The notes beneath the pieces were generated by a model. It was given only the letters and a program-made list of their open reading frames with translations. It had not been told where the DNA came from and made no database searches. The position numbers and the translations under genes are program-made. Positions 1 to 11,153 of a stretch of 64,000 bases of DNA are shown here, piece after piece. This stretch comes from Takakia lepidozioides. Lineage: Eukaryota; Streptophyta; Takakiopsida; Takakiales; Takakiaceae. The first letter of the stretch is position 1. The number at the start of each line of letters is the position of its first letter. The stretch lies in assembly GCA_030704615.1 (NCBI GenBank), contig CM060731.1:48546001-48610000 (forward strand), given 5' to 3'.

Positions 1-116
1 CTTCTGTGCTGGGAGACTGGAGAATGCATTTGGGTTGGCAATGATTAGGTTCTCAAGTAGACAGTCCCACACTGACAGTTTTGATCAGGTTTGAGGGCTC
101 CGATTCTATGCTCCAG

Positions 117-3100
117 GTTCTTATTATTTGCGTGGACTGGCAGTGGTGGATGTGGTGCGTACAGATAGGCATCTTGAGTTTTACGGAGATGCGAAGAATA
201 TGGCACGGATGTCAGACATTCTGGCTGTATATGCTTGGATTGATCCCTCCACTGGTTATTGCCAAGGTGAACTTCATGCTTGTCCCCCTATTGTCATGGA
301 ATGACAGAACGGTTGATTGGTAAGCTGGTATTGCTGGCCTTAATGCATGGCTTCAAATGACAGTATTTCAAGGACATTTTCCATAGGCAGTCAGATGGGT
401 TTTCTCCCAAACAGCTATTCCTGCAGTAGCCTGCCGTGGGCGATGCAATGTATCATTGTGTGAGTCTCTCCCAGGTATGAAGTGACAGCAGGATTTGATG
501 AACTGACTCTGCAAAATGGCTGCCCTATATTCTGTGTTTGTTTCTGTCAAGTATCCTTATTTTTAGGAAGAGAGAGTTTTCTGCTGTTAATGTAAAGAAG
601 ATGAGGTTTTTTCTTATAAAGTGACCGCATGGAAGCTATAAACTTGTGTGAATCTGCTCAAGTGGGCATAGGAGTTCCATTCCAGCTTCTATATAGGAAG
701 GATAGGAAAGAACGGAGATCTCTTGTTGCAGCAATTGGTGTGCCCTCCACCATATCTTTATGCAGGAAGAATTGACAGCTACTATATTCGCCCACAGTAA
801 GCTTGGGCATGCACTAAGTTATCTGAGTCTATGACATAAGTTTATACAATTGCAGATGAAGTTGTAGCTAAAACAGATTGTTGCTTTGACAGGCATGAGC
901 GATCTGCTGTCCCCATTCATTGTGCTGTTTGATGATGACGCAGACGCATTCTGGTGCTTTGAAAGCCTCCTTAGAAGAGTGGTAAGCCGTAGACCTACCC
1001 TCCCCATGTAGCAAGTTCTTGAATATGCCGATGTGTGAGAGTATTGAATATTTTTGAATGTAAGAGGACAATCGGCTTGTAAGGTCCACATGGTCGGAGA
1101 GCCCCCAATGAGACATTGATAATGGATCAGATGCATCTACTGCAGTGGGCTTTAGGTCGAGTGTGCACCTTGTGAACCAGGTCCTTCTATTGAAACCAGT
1201 TATCAACTGTAAATGCTTCTGTGCCTTTCCCAAATTTCCCAGCAGCTGTACAGTCACTGCTTACTGTGGCCAAGGTCTCTGAATTGCCTGTGCTTTAGAT
1301 AGAGGAGAGATGCTTCCCTGAACCAACAAAGCAACATTCACAGTCATGTGATTCTTTACTGACATGACAATCGGGTATGCAGCGGCAAAACTTCCAAATG
1401 GAAGGGCCGGTGGGAGTGATGAAGCAGCTAGAGTCGCTGTCCAAGATCATGGAGTTGACAGATGCACAGTTGTTCAAGCATCTATTGATGGCTGGTGCTG
1501 ACAACTTCCTTTTTGCATTTCGCATGCTACTGGTCCTTTTTCGTCGAGAGCTCTCTTTTGGTGAAGCCCTTTACATGTGGGAGGTGAGCCCATTTCCATT
1601 CTTCACATGACATCTTCTCCCTTATCCTGGCCTAATTCCATGCTACATATTTCACACTACTTGGCCAACTGGTTTTCAAATGAAACCAAGTGCTCGTGAG
1701 GGAGGAAAAACAATTCTACACGCAAAGCTGCACTACAGATGACTTGATCCCATGGCACCGAGCATTCAAAGAACTTCATCCCTTCTGCATGGCCAGCCCA
1801 CAACTGCAGTGCATGTCTCTTTACAGCAGTGAGATAACGTTGTGGGAGTGAACCAAGTGACATGCTTGTGTGTTAGTTGCTTGTGTTCTTTACTGTTCAT
1901 TTGTGAAGTGTTCTAGCAAATGACATGATCCTGTTGTGGGTCAAGGGTCAGAAAGTCCAAAACCATTCCTATTACAGCAGCAGTGTTGTCTCATTGTTGC
2001 AGTCTGACCAAGCCAATATGTAAACCATTGGACTGATTGAATAGCTTGTCGTTTTGAGGTGAAAGGTGGGCACATGTCTGCTGTACAGAGGCAGAGAGAT
2101 TGAGAGACAACCCAGTAGTAGAGAGTTCACCTGCTGTAGTATTTCTTAGGTGTCCAGTGCGGTTGAGCTGGTTGTGGGGTGGTCTGCTAGATGATGTGGG
2201 CTGCAGACTTTGATCAAGCCATGGCTTGGGCTCTGGAATATAATTGCCTTGATGCACTTGTGTTGAGAAATTCCTCTTCATCAGTGGAGGATCAGTTGCT
2301 TGCTGAAGATGAAAGTTACCTGGTCCAATCACCTGAACCCAGAACTGCCTTCCCTGCAAGCCCCTTGGATCAGCCACACTTGACAACTCCAGTCACATTT
2401 GGCCGGAGCTTTTTGTTGAAGCGGAGTCCCTTTTGTGGCCTGAGACCAGGCCACTTCTGGCCCAAGCACCAGCATCGAACACCACCAACTGTCACAGGCC
2501 TGTTGGGACGAAATGGTGACGAGGAGCTCTCCGTGTTCTGTGTAGCTGCAATTCTTGTCCAGAATCGGTCAAAGCTTCTAAAGGAGGTCCAATCGATGGA
2601 TGATGCCATTAAGGTGAATTGTGTTGCATTCTTCACCATGATATGATGGAGTGATCACCATGATATTTTTCTCACAAGTTTATTTCCGGGTCTTAGAAAA
2701 TAGTAGATGTGGCACAAATACCCAGGCTGGTTCCTCTCATCCAATGTTGTGTGGTAATTGCCAATGGGGGATGGGCTATTTACAATTTGGTGTACGATCT
2801 CACAGTTTGTTGCAATAGTTGACAAACTCCATTAGGTTTGATTGGAGTAGTGGCTGCTGTATGACATGTCTGGAGGGCTTCAATAGTGGCATGCCACAGT
2901 CTGAGATTGAAACAGTCTGTTTCCTATAAAGACTTGGGTTGGTGAGGTAGCTGAGCAGTACTTAAAAGAGTTAAATGGGTTGCTATCAGATTTTCAACGA
3001 CATGGATATGAAAGTCAAGGTGCACAGCTGTGTGCATACTGCCATCAAACTGCGGAAAAAGTACCACAGTCAGGTAGGCCTTATTTTCCACCTTGTTTTC

Positions 3101-3285
3101 TGTACTAAGCATGTCCCCCCGACAGTGTGCATGCATTTAATTGTGCAAGCATGTTCATAAAGTTTGGTTGTCAAGTGGTAAAATGCATTCAGACTGACTT
3201 CATTCAATTGGTCTAATTTCAGCCAGAGGCTGGGAAACCACTGATGAGATTTAGCAGTGGAGGACCCCAAGATTTGGACATATAG
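117..3285 (+). CDS. TBC-domain Rab GTPase-activating protein (5' partial)
   Basis: GTPase-activating protein for Rab/Ypt GTPases, acting in membrane traffic. Six exons are readable: 117-266, 893-981, 1383-1583, 2191-2613, 2990-3073 and 3223-3285, all with GT-AG borders and consistent phase, giving 335 residues to a TAG. Upstream exons lie outside the window. The arginine finger is in VDVVRTDR (exon 1). The glutamine finger YCQG spans the exon 1/2 splice and continues GMSDLLSPF. Further TBC landmarks are MEGPVGVMKQLE, FAFRMLLVLFRREL and MWEMMWAADFD. The C-terminal exons give CVAAILVQNR and TAIKLRKKY, matching the plant gyp1/gyp7-like Rab-GAP family from memory. A variable insert of about 80 residues separates MMWAADFD from CVAAIL. 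The family call is firm; the target Rab is not visible. The last exon (PEAGKPLMRF to the stop) is the least certain. Confidence 0.88.
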
Positions 3286-4880
3286 CTGGCATGGATGCTA
3301 ACAGACAGTTGGAATTTTGTCTGGTTCAGTTGGCCAAGCGTATCGCCTTGGAGAGAAGATCCAGTACTAGACACCAGCGGGCCTTCCAAATTTAAAATTA
3401 TCATTCTTTTGGGATGGGCTTCAAAATCACAGCCCAAAGGGCTGTATATTCTGTCACGTAACTTTGAACAGTGGAGGTTTTGACTTAGGTCAGTCTCTCT
3501 CCTGTGCTGGTGCAGAAGCCGGAGGGAACTGCTACTTAACCTGTGGTAGGGTATTATTTCTGATCACTATTGAGTTGAAGGTGCTGGACTTGGTTGAATA
3601 CCCACTCATACTGTTTAATCGCCAGTGCTACGCGTGTACTCTCAAGATACACTTATAATTTTTTATTTGTCACGGTCTCTTTTCTCGCAAGCCTCCTCCA
3701 ATCTCTCTCCTCGTTAGCATCATGGCAATCTAGTCCAATATCATGGTTGTGTAGTGTTCATCAAAAGGTCTCTGTAGCCTGGGTCTTTGCCAATTGAATG
3801 ACAAGACGTGGGCATGAGAGAGTTGCTGCATCCTATGATGTGCAAGTTATTTCAAGAAAGGCGCCTTGGTGCTGTGAGTTCGTTAGTCAGATAGGTGGAA
3901 TATGTTTACAGTCATGAGACAGGTTGCACCTTTGTTTTTGCAGGTAAAGAAAGGAAAAGCTCTCGCGAAGTTCTTGGAGTGGGTTTTTTGCTTGACATGA
4001 GAAGAGATGCTTGCAGCATGTGGTTGCCATCAAATGTCTTTGATTTGGAAGGACAGATGGAGATACAACATGTGATACCCTTGACAATTGTTGAATGGTC
4101 ACAAATCCATTGCAGTATGGTTACAGTCTGTTCGGGTCTTACATTTGCCATGTTAATCATAAGATTGCGATTTGTTTGCCTCAGGCACTATAAACTGGCT
4201 CTTTAAAAAAATGGAATAGAAACTTGGCTCCTGGATGGTTACAATAAGATCCAAAACATGCAATTGGCTTCAACAGCAGAAAAGATGGTGACCCTCTCCT
4301 GTGCTTGTACCCAATCATTCTGGAGTCAGGAAACTCAAAGTGTCTTGGACTACACCGAAGCGAGAATGGTTTGCTTATTTGACTTTAACTCACTTCCACC
4401 TCAACAAGTTTACTGAACTCCGGAAAAAAAACAGGGGTTAAGAAATTGGAGCGGTAGGAGGGGCCATGCAGAGTTGACTGTCTACGTTGCTAGACATAAT
4501 TGGCCTGCAGTTGGGCTGGCAACTTTTACGTAGATTCTACTCTTGGATCTATAATATTTTGACCAGGCTGACTATTGTAGTGCATTCCACACCCTCACCG
4601 GTTGGATTGAGTGAAAATTGTCAAAGTTCTGGAATGGGCTCACCTTGAATTGCTAACCTATGGAGGTAATTTTGACCCCCCCTCAAACACATACAAAATA
4701 TCCTAATAAAAACAAATGTAGAATACCAAACAACATGTTTATGGGAGGCAGAAGCAGGAAAAATGAACCTGTCACTCAAATAGCCTCAAATTTCATACTT
4801 TGCAAAATCTGAAAACCATAAAAAAATCCCACTAAAACACTATGCTCTCTCTTGTTGTGTGGTGAATGTTTCTGCAAATA
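3286..4880. other. Gene-free stretch downstream of the Rab-GAP gene
   Basis: The first few hundred bases are presumably the 3' UTR of the Rab-GAP gene. Short open frames here have no recognisable motif and no consistent splice partners. I see no RNA gene or clear transposon end before the dispersed repeat that begins near 4881. Confidence 0.4.
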
Positions 4881-5090
4881 AAGCCCCCCAAGTTTGGGTG
4901 GCCCTATCCATTAGAGAGTGGTCCACGAATTAAAAAGCAGGGGTTATAGTAAGCTAAACAAGGATTTGAATTAATAACCGTCATGTAAGAGGGTAAGTAA
5001 AGTAAAAAAAAAGGTAGGAAGGTGAGAGGTATTAAATTGGGGATGGTTCAGTCGCCGGTAAGAAGGTTTCTAGGGGTGACATGTGTAGGG
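4881..5090 (+). repeat. Dispersed repeat, copy 1 (pair with 50218-50460)
   Basis: This segment starts GCCCCCCAAGTTTGGGTGGC and shares most of its length with 50218-50460. Shared blocks include GGGGTTATAGTA, AAGGATTTGAATTAATAACC, GGGGATGGTTCA and AGGGGTGACATGTGT. The copies differ by substitutions and small indels around an A-rich run. It has no coding potential. I infer a short interspersed or non-autonomous element; terminal repeats were not resolved. Confidence 0.7.
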
Positions 5091-5128
5091 TGGATGGATG
5101 GATGTAACAAGGTGGCGTGACGGTAGCC

Positions 5129-5619
5129 TCACTTATCTCGCCAGATGTCACTTTTTTGGGGGCTGAAATTTGCAATGATTTTGTTGATGCTTAGTCTTAG
5201 GTGCAAGTTGTGCGCTTCGCTGATGTGGGGGGCTAAAGCAATGCGACCACAATCATGTGCTGGCCCATGGCACATGTCTCCAGCTCGATTAATGCGTCTC
5301 TTCTCGTAGTACACGACCTCTGCAATCTTCGGGTCCAAATAGCATTGCTTCACTGCAAATCGACATACACATCCCCTCTTGATGCCTTCACCAGATTTCG
5401 TGTTGGACGTCCTCGATACTTTTGGTTTTGCACCTTGGCGGATACGACAACTCTTGCCTTTCTGCCCTTCTTCTTCAGAGGTCGCGGTTTCCACTTCTTG
5501 GCTGCCATGGCAGATGTAACCTCGAAGACGGCAAAAGTTTTATCCTCTGGCCCGAATGAGCAGTGGTACCTACGACAGAAAGCACATTGCATTACTGTAA
5601 TATGAGGGGATGACCGCAT
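5129..5619 (-). pseudogene. Broken fragment of a Cys/His-rich (zinc-binding-like) protein
   Basis: Two overlapping minus-strand frames carry complementary halves. The upstream frame reads CSFGPEDKTFAVFEV. The other reads KRGCVCRFAVKQCY, then VVYYEKRRIN and MCHGPAHD, ending SDIWRDK. The Cys-x-Cys and later Cys-His spacing suggests a zinc-binding domain of the type found in plant transposase-derived or FAR1-like proteins. Moving from one frame to the other needs a frameshift near 5420-5490, and no start or downstream exons are visible, so I treat it as a degraded copy. The function is not established. It may belong to the same family as the fragment at 13541-14020. Confidence 0.35.
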
Positions 5620-5939
5620 GGAAGAGTTCTAGAAGAAGGGGCGCCATGGAACTCGGGTACTAGTACTGTGTAGAGACACAGGAAACTCTGAACTCAAAAC
5701 AATCCTTCAACCCAAACATGATTGTCACACTAAGCAATGAATGGAAACAATATACTTGAAACTTGTATACTTGTACGAGAACCCCATGTTTTCAGATGCA
5801 GATTTTGAGAGGGTCCTCTATGAATCAACTGACTGAGGAAACTGTTGCCAAGATCACTCCTTTGACCCTACACATGACTGTTTCTGGAAACAGTTAAAGG
5901 AAACGATACTTCCAGCAAATTTGTAACATGTCAAGTTAA

Positions 5940-6410
5940 ATAAGCACAGTGTGAAACTAGCTAGAATAAAGCTAGTTATTTGTATTTAACACTTGGATTT
6001 AGGTCAAGTGTTAAATCAAGTGTCAAGTTTAGTTTGACACCTGACCCGTCTTATCTTCACGAGAGCGGCAGTCGCGCGGCTCATCTCTCTCGAGTTGAGC
6101 CTGCGCGACCGAGCTCCTGCATCGTTTAGGACTGAGTGTGCTCATGATGGGAGTGTAGGTTGTTGTGGGGTGGAGTCCCCACAGCTTGGGGTGCCCCTGG
6201 CTCGACTTCTGTTTTAACGAGTGATGTTGAGGGATTTCATATTTCTTGTGTTGAGAGTGTGTGTCCTTTCAAGCTTTCTTATCACTCGAGAGAGATGATG
6301 CTCTTACCTGTGAGTGCAAGGTAGGAGTTGAGGGTTAGCACTTGTACGATTACCTGTGTGTAAGTAGTGCTTAGTTTTAGAAGCTTAAAAAACAAAAACA
6401 AAAACAAAAT
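5940..6410 (+). other. Possible LTR or leader of an LTR retroelement
   Basis: This non-coding stretch has short inverted pieces around an AATAAA (near 5965), a duplicated CAAGTGTTAAATC-type motif, and a direct transition into an A-rich leader (6390-6410). These features are reminiscent of an LTR upstream of the gag-like frames that follow. No matching 3' LTR exists in the window, so this is weak. It could equally be unrelated intergenic DNA. Confidence 0.2.
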
Positions 6411-7852
6411 ATGCAGGTTTCGATCAGCGTTGGTTCTGGCATGAGGCCGCCGGGCATGATGGAGCTACACTGCATGGAAGCAGCCTTCGTTTTGGTCGGT
6501 GAGGAGACATCGTGGAGTAGCAGCGATTGGCCGTTGGGAAACTGACCAAGTGCGAGACTTAAAGGAGGAGCCTGTGATCGAGCAGATGGGTAGAACTTCC
6601 GTGCCTGGAGATGGCCGGGCTGCTCGCCTTAGTTTGATGTGCACAGACCAGTGTTAAATTCAAACCAGGACAGACCAGAAGCGGTCAGGAAAGGTAACGG
6701 AAGAGCAGGTGGAGCTGGTGTAGCGGAGCCAGTTGAAGGAGGAGCTGTAAATCCGCTCCCTCCAGTAAATGCAGCGCCGGCAGGTAGAGCACGGCGCAGC
6801 GAGCTGGTTGAAGGTGCAGGCCCCGAGAGAGAAAGCCTAGCAGCAAAGCGATGGAGAACGGGGAGCCCATTGCTGGCATATCATCAACACTGCGAAACCA
6901 GGAGTCTCACAAATCTTCATGCTACTTGTGATTGTGGCTGGGAAAGCTGCTTTCACCTGGTCGATTATCTGCATAAGCAACCAACTTTCTGACAAAAAGG
7001 GTTGTTGGGGGCATTGTTGATTTCGGGGAGTGCAAGGTGCAAAGTCGTTTTTTTTAAGTGCTTCAGGTTTGTACAAAGCCAAGTAGCTGTTGCTGCCTTG
7101 CACCTTGGTTCCACCATTTTGAGGTGGAAAGTCGAATGGTGGTTCACAACCCAGCTTTCAACTCAGCACACTGCCCCGAGTCCAAGATTGTGGCGATACA
7201 GGTCAAGGGAGCTCCAGCTCTACTTGTCTCATCATTGAACACTTCCAACTGATCACTTGCCTCTACTGTCATTTCGGCGTCAAGGGTACTTACTTCTGCA
7301 CAGGCGAGCAGGGGAGGAAATGCGAAGACTCGTAGCAGGAGAAGCAATGCTGACGGATGAGGCCAGCGGACGAGAGCCTCCAAGGGTTGATGGAGAGGCA
7401 GCGGAAGGAGGCTGCAGATTGAGTTCCACTTTACTGAGGCAATCGCAAATTCCTGTAGAGACTTGATAACTGTATGATTGTCTCTCTTATACTGGAGCTG
7501 ATGCAGATGGACCCAGGCCTTGGGTCTGCATGCTGAGCATGGTTCACTTTCTTTTTCCTGGCAGTGAAGTTGTTTGTGCCTTGTGGGGGTGGTGACGGGG
7601 CAATCTGGTGCCTGTTGTCGCCGATCCCTGACCTGTAAATTGCACACTGAAGAAACACGAGTAGTAACAGGAAGGCGGAAACCATTGTAAGCCAACAATA
7701 ATCGCTGGTGAGAGATGCGAATTAGACCAAGTTGATGGAACTTCAAGCTGGTCTTGGCCTTGGATTCCATGCAAAGACGGCCACATTACAGCAGGCCGCC
7801 TGTCCATAAGCCATGAAGGTGCTGCGCAGTGCATCTGCTCTTGAAATCGCCC
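6411..7852. other. Transposon-derived mosaic without a recognisable gene
   Basis: Short frames on both strands are Gln/Glu/Ala-rich and carry no motif I recognise. The plus strand near 6640-6880 has compositional similarity to retroelement gag leaders. A 208-codon minus frame at 7144-7770 has no domain I can name and is probably fortuitous. The stretch sits between the possible LTR and the eS7 fragment. Confidence 0.3.
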
Positions 7853-7963
7853 CAATTCCTGGTTTGTAGTCTCTAGGTCGAATAAGGCCTGGGCTACAGC
7901 CTCTTCGAACTCATCAGGCTCAAGCCCCTTCTCCTTCTGAATCTTCCTGCGTGCTGTAAACAT
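7853..7963 (-). pseudogene. Ribosomal protein eS7 (RPS7) N-terminal fragment
   Basis: Reading minus from 7963, the frame starts [12 protein letters not shown], then [17 protein letters not shown], ending TTNQEL. This is the characteristic start of 40S ribosomal protein eS7. The homology stops after NQEL; the expected following KSELKDLYIN block is absent here and nowhere else in the window. About 90 bases upstream of the ATG may be captured 5' leader. It is antisense to the surrounding retroelement frames. I infer a captured gene fragment (transduplication) or the remnant of a first exon; it cannot make a functional ribosomal protein. Confidence 0.7.
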
Positions 7964-8435
7964 GGCTGCTGCCTTGCCGTCCTGAAAGCTCGAGGAGGCA
8001 GGCCCACGCGCAGAGAAAAGCAAATCGCCTCCAGGGTGTGATACCCCACCCAACTAAGGTCGAGTTTTGGAGTTAATGAGCTCTTGGTGCCTGGAGAAGC
8101 CTGGAGGGGAACGGCCTCGGGACCCCGTAGATAACCTGGGAACAGGTTGTAATGGCAAAAACGTTTTGGTGTTAAAAAAAAAAAAAATGGCCTTTTTGAT
8201 CTAATTTAAATGTTTAAAGAGCCTGGTTGGTCATATCTTTGTCAAATGAGCTCCGTTTGACTCAGTTTTTGAGGGGATAGCTGCAGAAAGGGGAAATCTA
8301 TCTATCTGTTTTTGGGACTCTGCTAAAAATCTATGGAATTTTTAGAGTGTGAGTGTGTCGTGAAAGATCCACAATTCTGTTTCTAGAACCAATTCTGGCC
8401 TATTTGAGAGACAAATCTGTGGATGTCCTCCTTGT

Positions 8436-9184
8436 ATGGCTGGGGGAAATGAGGACGTGATTGAAGGGCAAGTCTCTTCTCTTAGCCTGTGCACCAAAGG
8501 GGACAAGATTTATGTTTCCCAAGGAACTCAGACTGATTTGAGTGGAGAACAGTTGGACGAGTTGATTGCATACTGGGAGTCAGGTATTAGTAGTGGACAA
8601 CAAACTGCTGTGGTTGGCGTTGAGGGCCTCAATATCGCCTTGGACAGTCAGAACTCTGTTGGAACCAGCAGTTCTGCAGCTGTAGGTGAAATACCAAAGT
8701 GGGTGAAAGCTAGGCTTGGACCACAGCCAAAGACAGCCTCGGGGACCAAGGTGTTCAGCCACAAGGCCGTGGTGTACTGGAGCAGAGGAGCAGGAGCTAC
8801 ACAAGTTTGTGCAATTAGACATGGTTGCAGCCGGATACGCTCTGCACAGGGCAACCACGAGCGGGGGTTCATCAGCAATGACATGTTTGTTGTGCGTGAA
8901 GAGATGCAGTCATTCGCAATGAGGACACCCGCAACCGTCTCAAAGCTTTCGAGTTGAGAGACTATCAGACCCTATCTTTGTTTTCTTTAGTATTCAGTGA
9001 GCGAGAGATAGAGGAGTATTGCTTTGTCTCTACCTGGCAGAAAGAGGAGGAGGGTTGGTTAGAGCGAGCTACTGTAGCTTGGGACAAGGTTAGTGGCAGG
9101 TTTCTGGACATAGATATACCTCCTACACCTTACCATCATGCAGAGCGAGGCACTTTGAGAGAAGTCTGGCAGTTGATAGCATAG
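8436..9184 (+). CDS. Hypothetical protein frames 5' of gag (transposon-associated)
   Basis: An open frame at 8436-8957 (173 codons, starting MAGGNEDVIEG) is followed in another frame by one ending EVWQLIA at 9184. The second frame contains acidic and aromatic stretches such as FSEREIEEYCFVSTWQ. The sequence between them reads best if one shift is allowed near 8900. I do not recognise either part. Position, strand and proximity suggest it is the 5' module of the LTR element whose gag follows at 9705, but it could be an unrelated degraded gene. Confidence 0.3.
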
Positions 9185-9704
9185 ATCAGGATTAGATCTT
9201 GCTTGGTCGGGCTTCTATTCTTCCCCTCCATCTCTGTACTATTTTCATTACCTTGTACTTGTAGTTGCCAAAGCCTCTCTTGGTGGAGGCCAGTCAGTCC
9301 GGGGTTTTGGGCTGGGCTATTCTGCAGGATCAGCATTGCAGCTGGATTTTGGTGTGGGGGTGTTGATGTTTTGATTTCTTGTGTTTGGATCCCCCCCAAC
9401 ACCTGCATGCTTGACTGTGCGCCATGTTGGTTTTGTGTGGGCGCTTGCTTTCATAGGGATTAGGCCGGATTTGATCACCGGTCAATCCTAGAGTATGCTG
9501 TCGGTGGTGAGGCTGGAGTGATGACCAGCAAGACCACCAGTGTTTCTTCTATGGTGAGGCTGGGTTGATGACCAGCCAACCATAAGAGTTCTTGCGGTGG
9601 ATGCAGGTGCAGGTGCCCTGAGCCATTGGAATATGACCCTTAAACTGCAACAGGTGCCCACCCGTGTCACTATTAGATTAAGTACTAGAGCCTTATAGTG
9701 TCAC
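9185..9704. other. Non-coding gap before gag
   Basis: The stretch is rich in TTGG/TGGTG motifs, including two similar GAGGCTGG(A/G)(G/T)TGATGACCAGC blocks near 9509 and 9553. No gene is seen. It may be the untranslated leader of the gag frame. Confidence 0.3.
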
Positions 9705-10946
9705 GTGGAGGAGGTGCACATTGTGAGTGTCATTACGGAGTTACCCAAGGGTTTTGAGGGGAGTACGGCTACAGGCAGTAACAGTGAGAGTGGGTTCACA
9801 AGACGAGGTATTCGGTTCAGACCACCTTCACCGCCACCCTCAATTACTGTAGAGTCAGACACAGACTCGGAGGCTTCATCAACAGGTGTGCACTTTCAAT
9901 CGCCATTGTTGTGGGACGACATGGAGGAGATGTATGGAGCTACCAAGGGGCCTCATAGGTACTCTGGAGCTGTAGGCACAATTGAGTTGGATGACTTTAT
10001 CCAGGAGTTCGACAGCTGGTGTGATTTGCAGCAGATGCGCAATCCACAGCTATTCACCCCATTCATGGCGTGGAAGGGACTGTTCCAGCATTTGGAAGGC
10101 CCGCCTATGGACGATTACCACGAGTTCAGGCGAGGACATGAAGCAGAGATTGAGGAGTGGAGGATGTATTGGTCACCTGACTACGTCTCCATTACTCGAG
10201 GCACGACGCGACCAGTAGCTGCATCAGTACCAATAGCTCCCACTGCCAGCACTAGTAGTGGAGCAAGTAGTGCTGGTACTTCTGCAGGTGGTACCAGTTC
10301 AAAAGGTGCTACTACTCCTCCTGCCACGACTATAACACATGTGCCTAGATTCAACCCGGTGGTGGAGTTCTTCCAGGAGTTGCGGAGGAACTACCAAGAT
10401 GTACGGACAGAGAAGCTGCGAAGTTTGCAAGACTTCCAGCGCAAACCCAGTGAGAGCCTGCGAGAGGCGTACACTCGTATGAGGCGCTTGATAAGTGTCA
10501 CCCAAGGGGTTATTGAAGCTCAGGCAATCCAGTTTTGGTATGGAATTCTGGACAAGGAGCTCAAGAGAAGGGTGCGAGATGCAACCCTGTTACAAGCAGC
10601 CCAACCCACATTAGCAGATGTGTTTCTGCTGGCTGAGCGGATTGAGCTCAACATGGTGGAGGAGCGAGTTGTTACAATTGGATTTGGCAAGGACATGCCT
10701 GCACGGGGCACAGCTGTTAGCCCACAGGCACAAGGGACTGCCCAACAGCGTGGTCAGGGGGGCAAGGTTGCCCAGCCCAAGTTCCATGGAGCTTATAGGG
10801 GACCTCAGGTGCAGAGGCCCGTGACATCTTTTGCAGGCCAACAGCAACTAGGGGTGATATGTTGGACATGTGGAGGACCCCATGTCAAGAGAGATTGCCC
10901 AGAGAGTGGCAAAAGGCCGGCACAAGCACAGCCTGCACAGTTGTAG
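9705..10946 (+). CDS. Retrotransposon Gag polyprotein with zinc knuckle
   Basis: 413 residues. The central part, VVEFFQELRRNYQDV through SLQDFQRKPSESLREAYTRM and QFWYGILDKELKRRV, is a helical retrotransposon capsid/gag domain (about residues 220-320) that would package element RNA. A zinc knuckle, CWTCGGPHVKRDC (about residues 386-398), has the CX2CX3HX4C spacing common in plant Ty3-type Gags. The frame closes at a TAG after PAQL. The very next codons, still in frame, encode a second, canonical CX2CX4HX4C knuckle (CGHCGKYGHGDAQC). The TAG therefore falls between two knuckles and is either a readthrough site or, more simply, a disabling mutation. Confidence 0.85.
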   Translation: MEEVHIVSVITELPKGFEGSTATGSNSESGFTRRGIRFRPPSPPPSITVESDTDSEASSTGVHFQSPLLWDDMEEMYGATKGPHRYSGAVGTIELDDFIQEFDSWCDLQQMRNPQLFTPFMAWKGLFQHLEGPPMDDYHEFRRGHEAEIEEWRMYWSPDYVSITRGTTRPVAASVPIAPTASTSSGASSAGTSAGGTSSKGATTPPATTITHVPRFNPVVEFFQELRRNYQDVRTEKLRSLQDFQRKPSESLREAYTRMRRLISVTQGVIEAQAIQFWYGILDKELKRRVRDATLLQAAQPTLADVFLLAERIELNMVEERVVTIGFGKDMPARGTAVSPQAQGTAQQRGQGGKVAQPKFHGAYRGPQVQRPVTSFAGQQQLGVICWTCGGPHVKRDCPESGKRPAQAQPAQL

Positions 10947-11153
10947 TGTGGGCATTGTGGCAAGTATGGGCATGGAGATGCCCAGTGTTATGACTTGCAT
11001 CCTGAGTTGCGCCCAGGCCAATTCCAAGGGAACAATGGTGGCCGGGGGTGAGGTGGACCAGCCCAAAGAGGACGAGGTGGTCGGGCACGAGGTGCAGGCC
11101 AAGGGCAAGCTCCACATGGCCAAGGACGCGGAGGTCAGGGTGTTGACCAAGGC

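Noticed and set aside
1-116. A further upstream exon of the Rab-GAP gene at the window edge
   Set aside because: No frame here matches the expected N-terminal TBC blocks and no donor fits; it reads as intron.
7144-7770. 208-codon minus-strand frame as a gene
   Set aside because: No domain or homologue recognised, Leu/His-rich composition, and it overlaps transposon-like sequence of the opposite strand.
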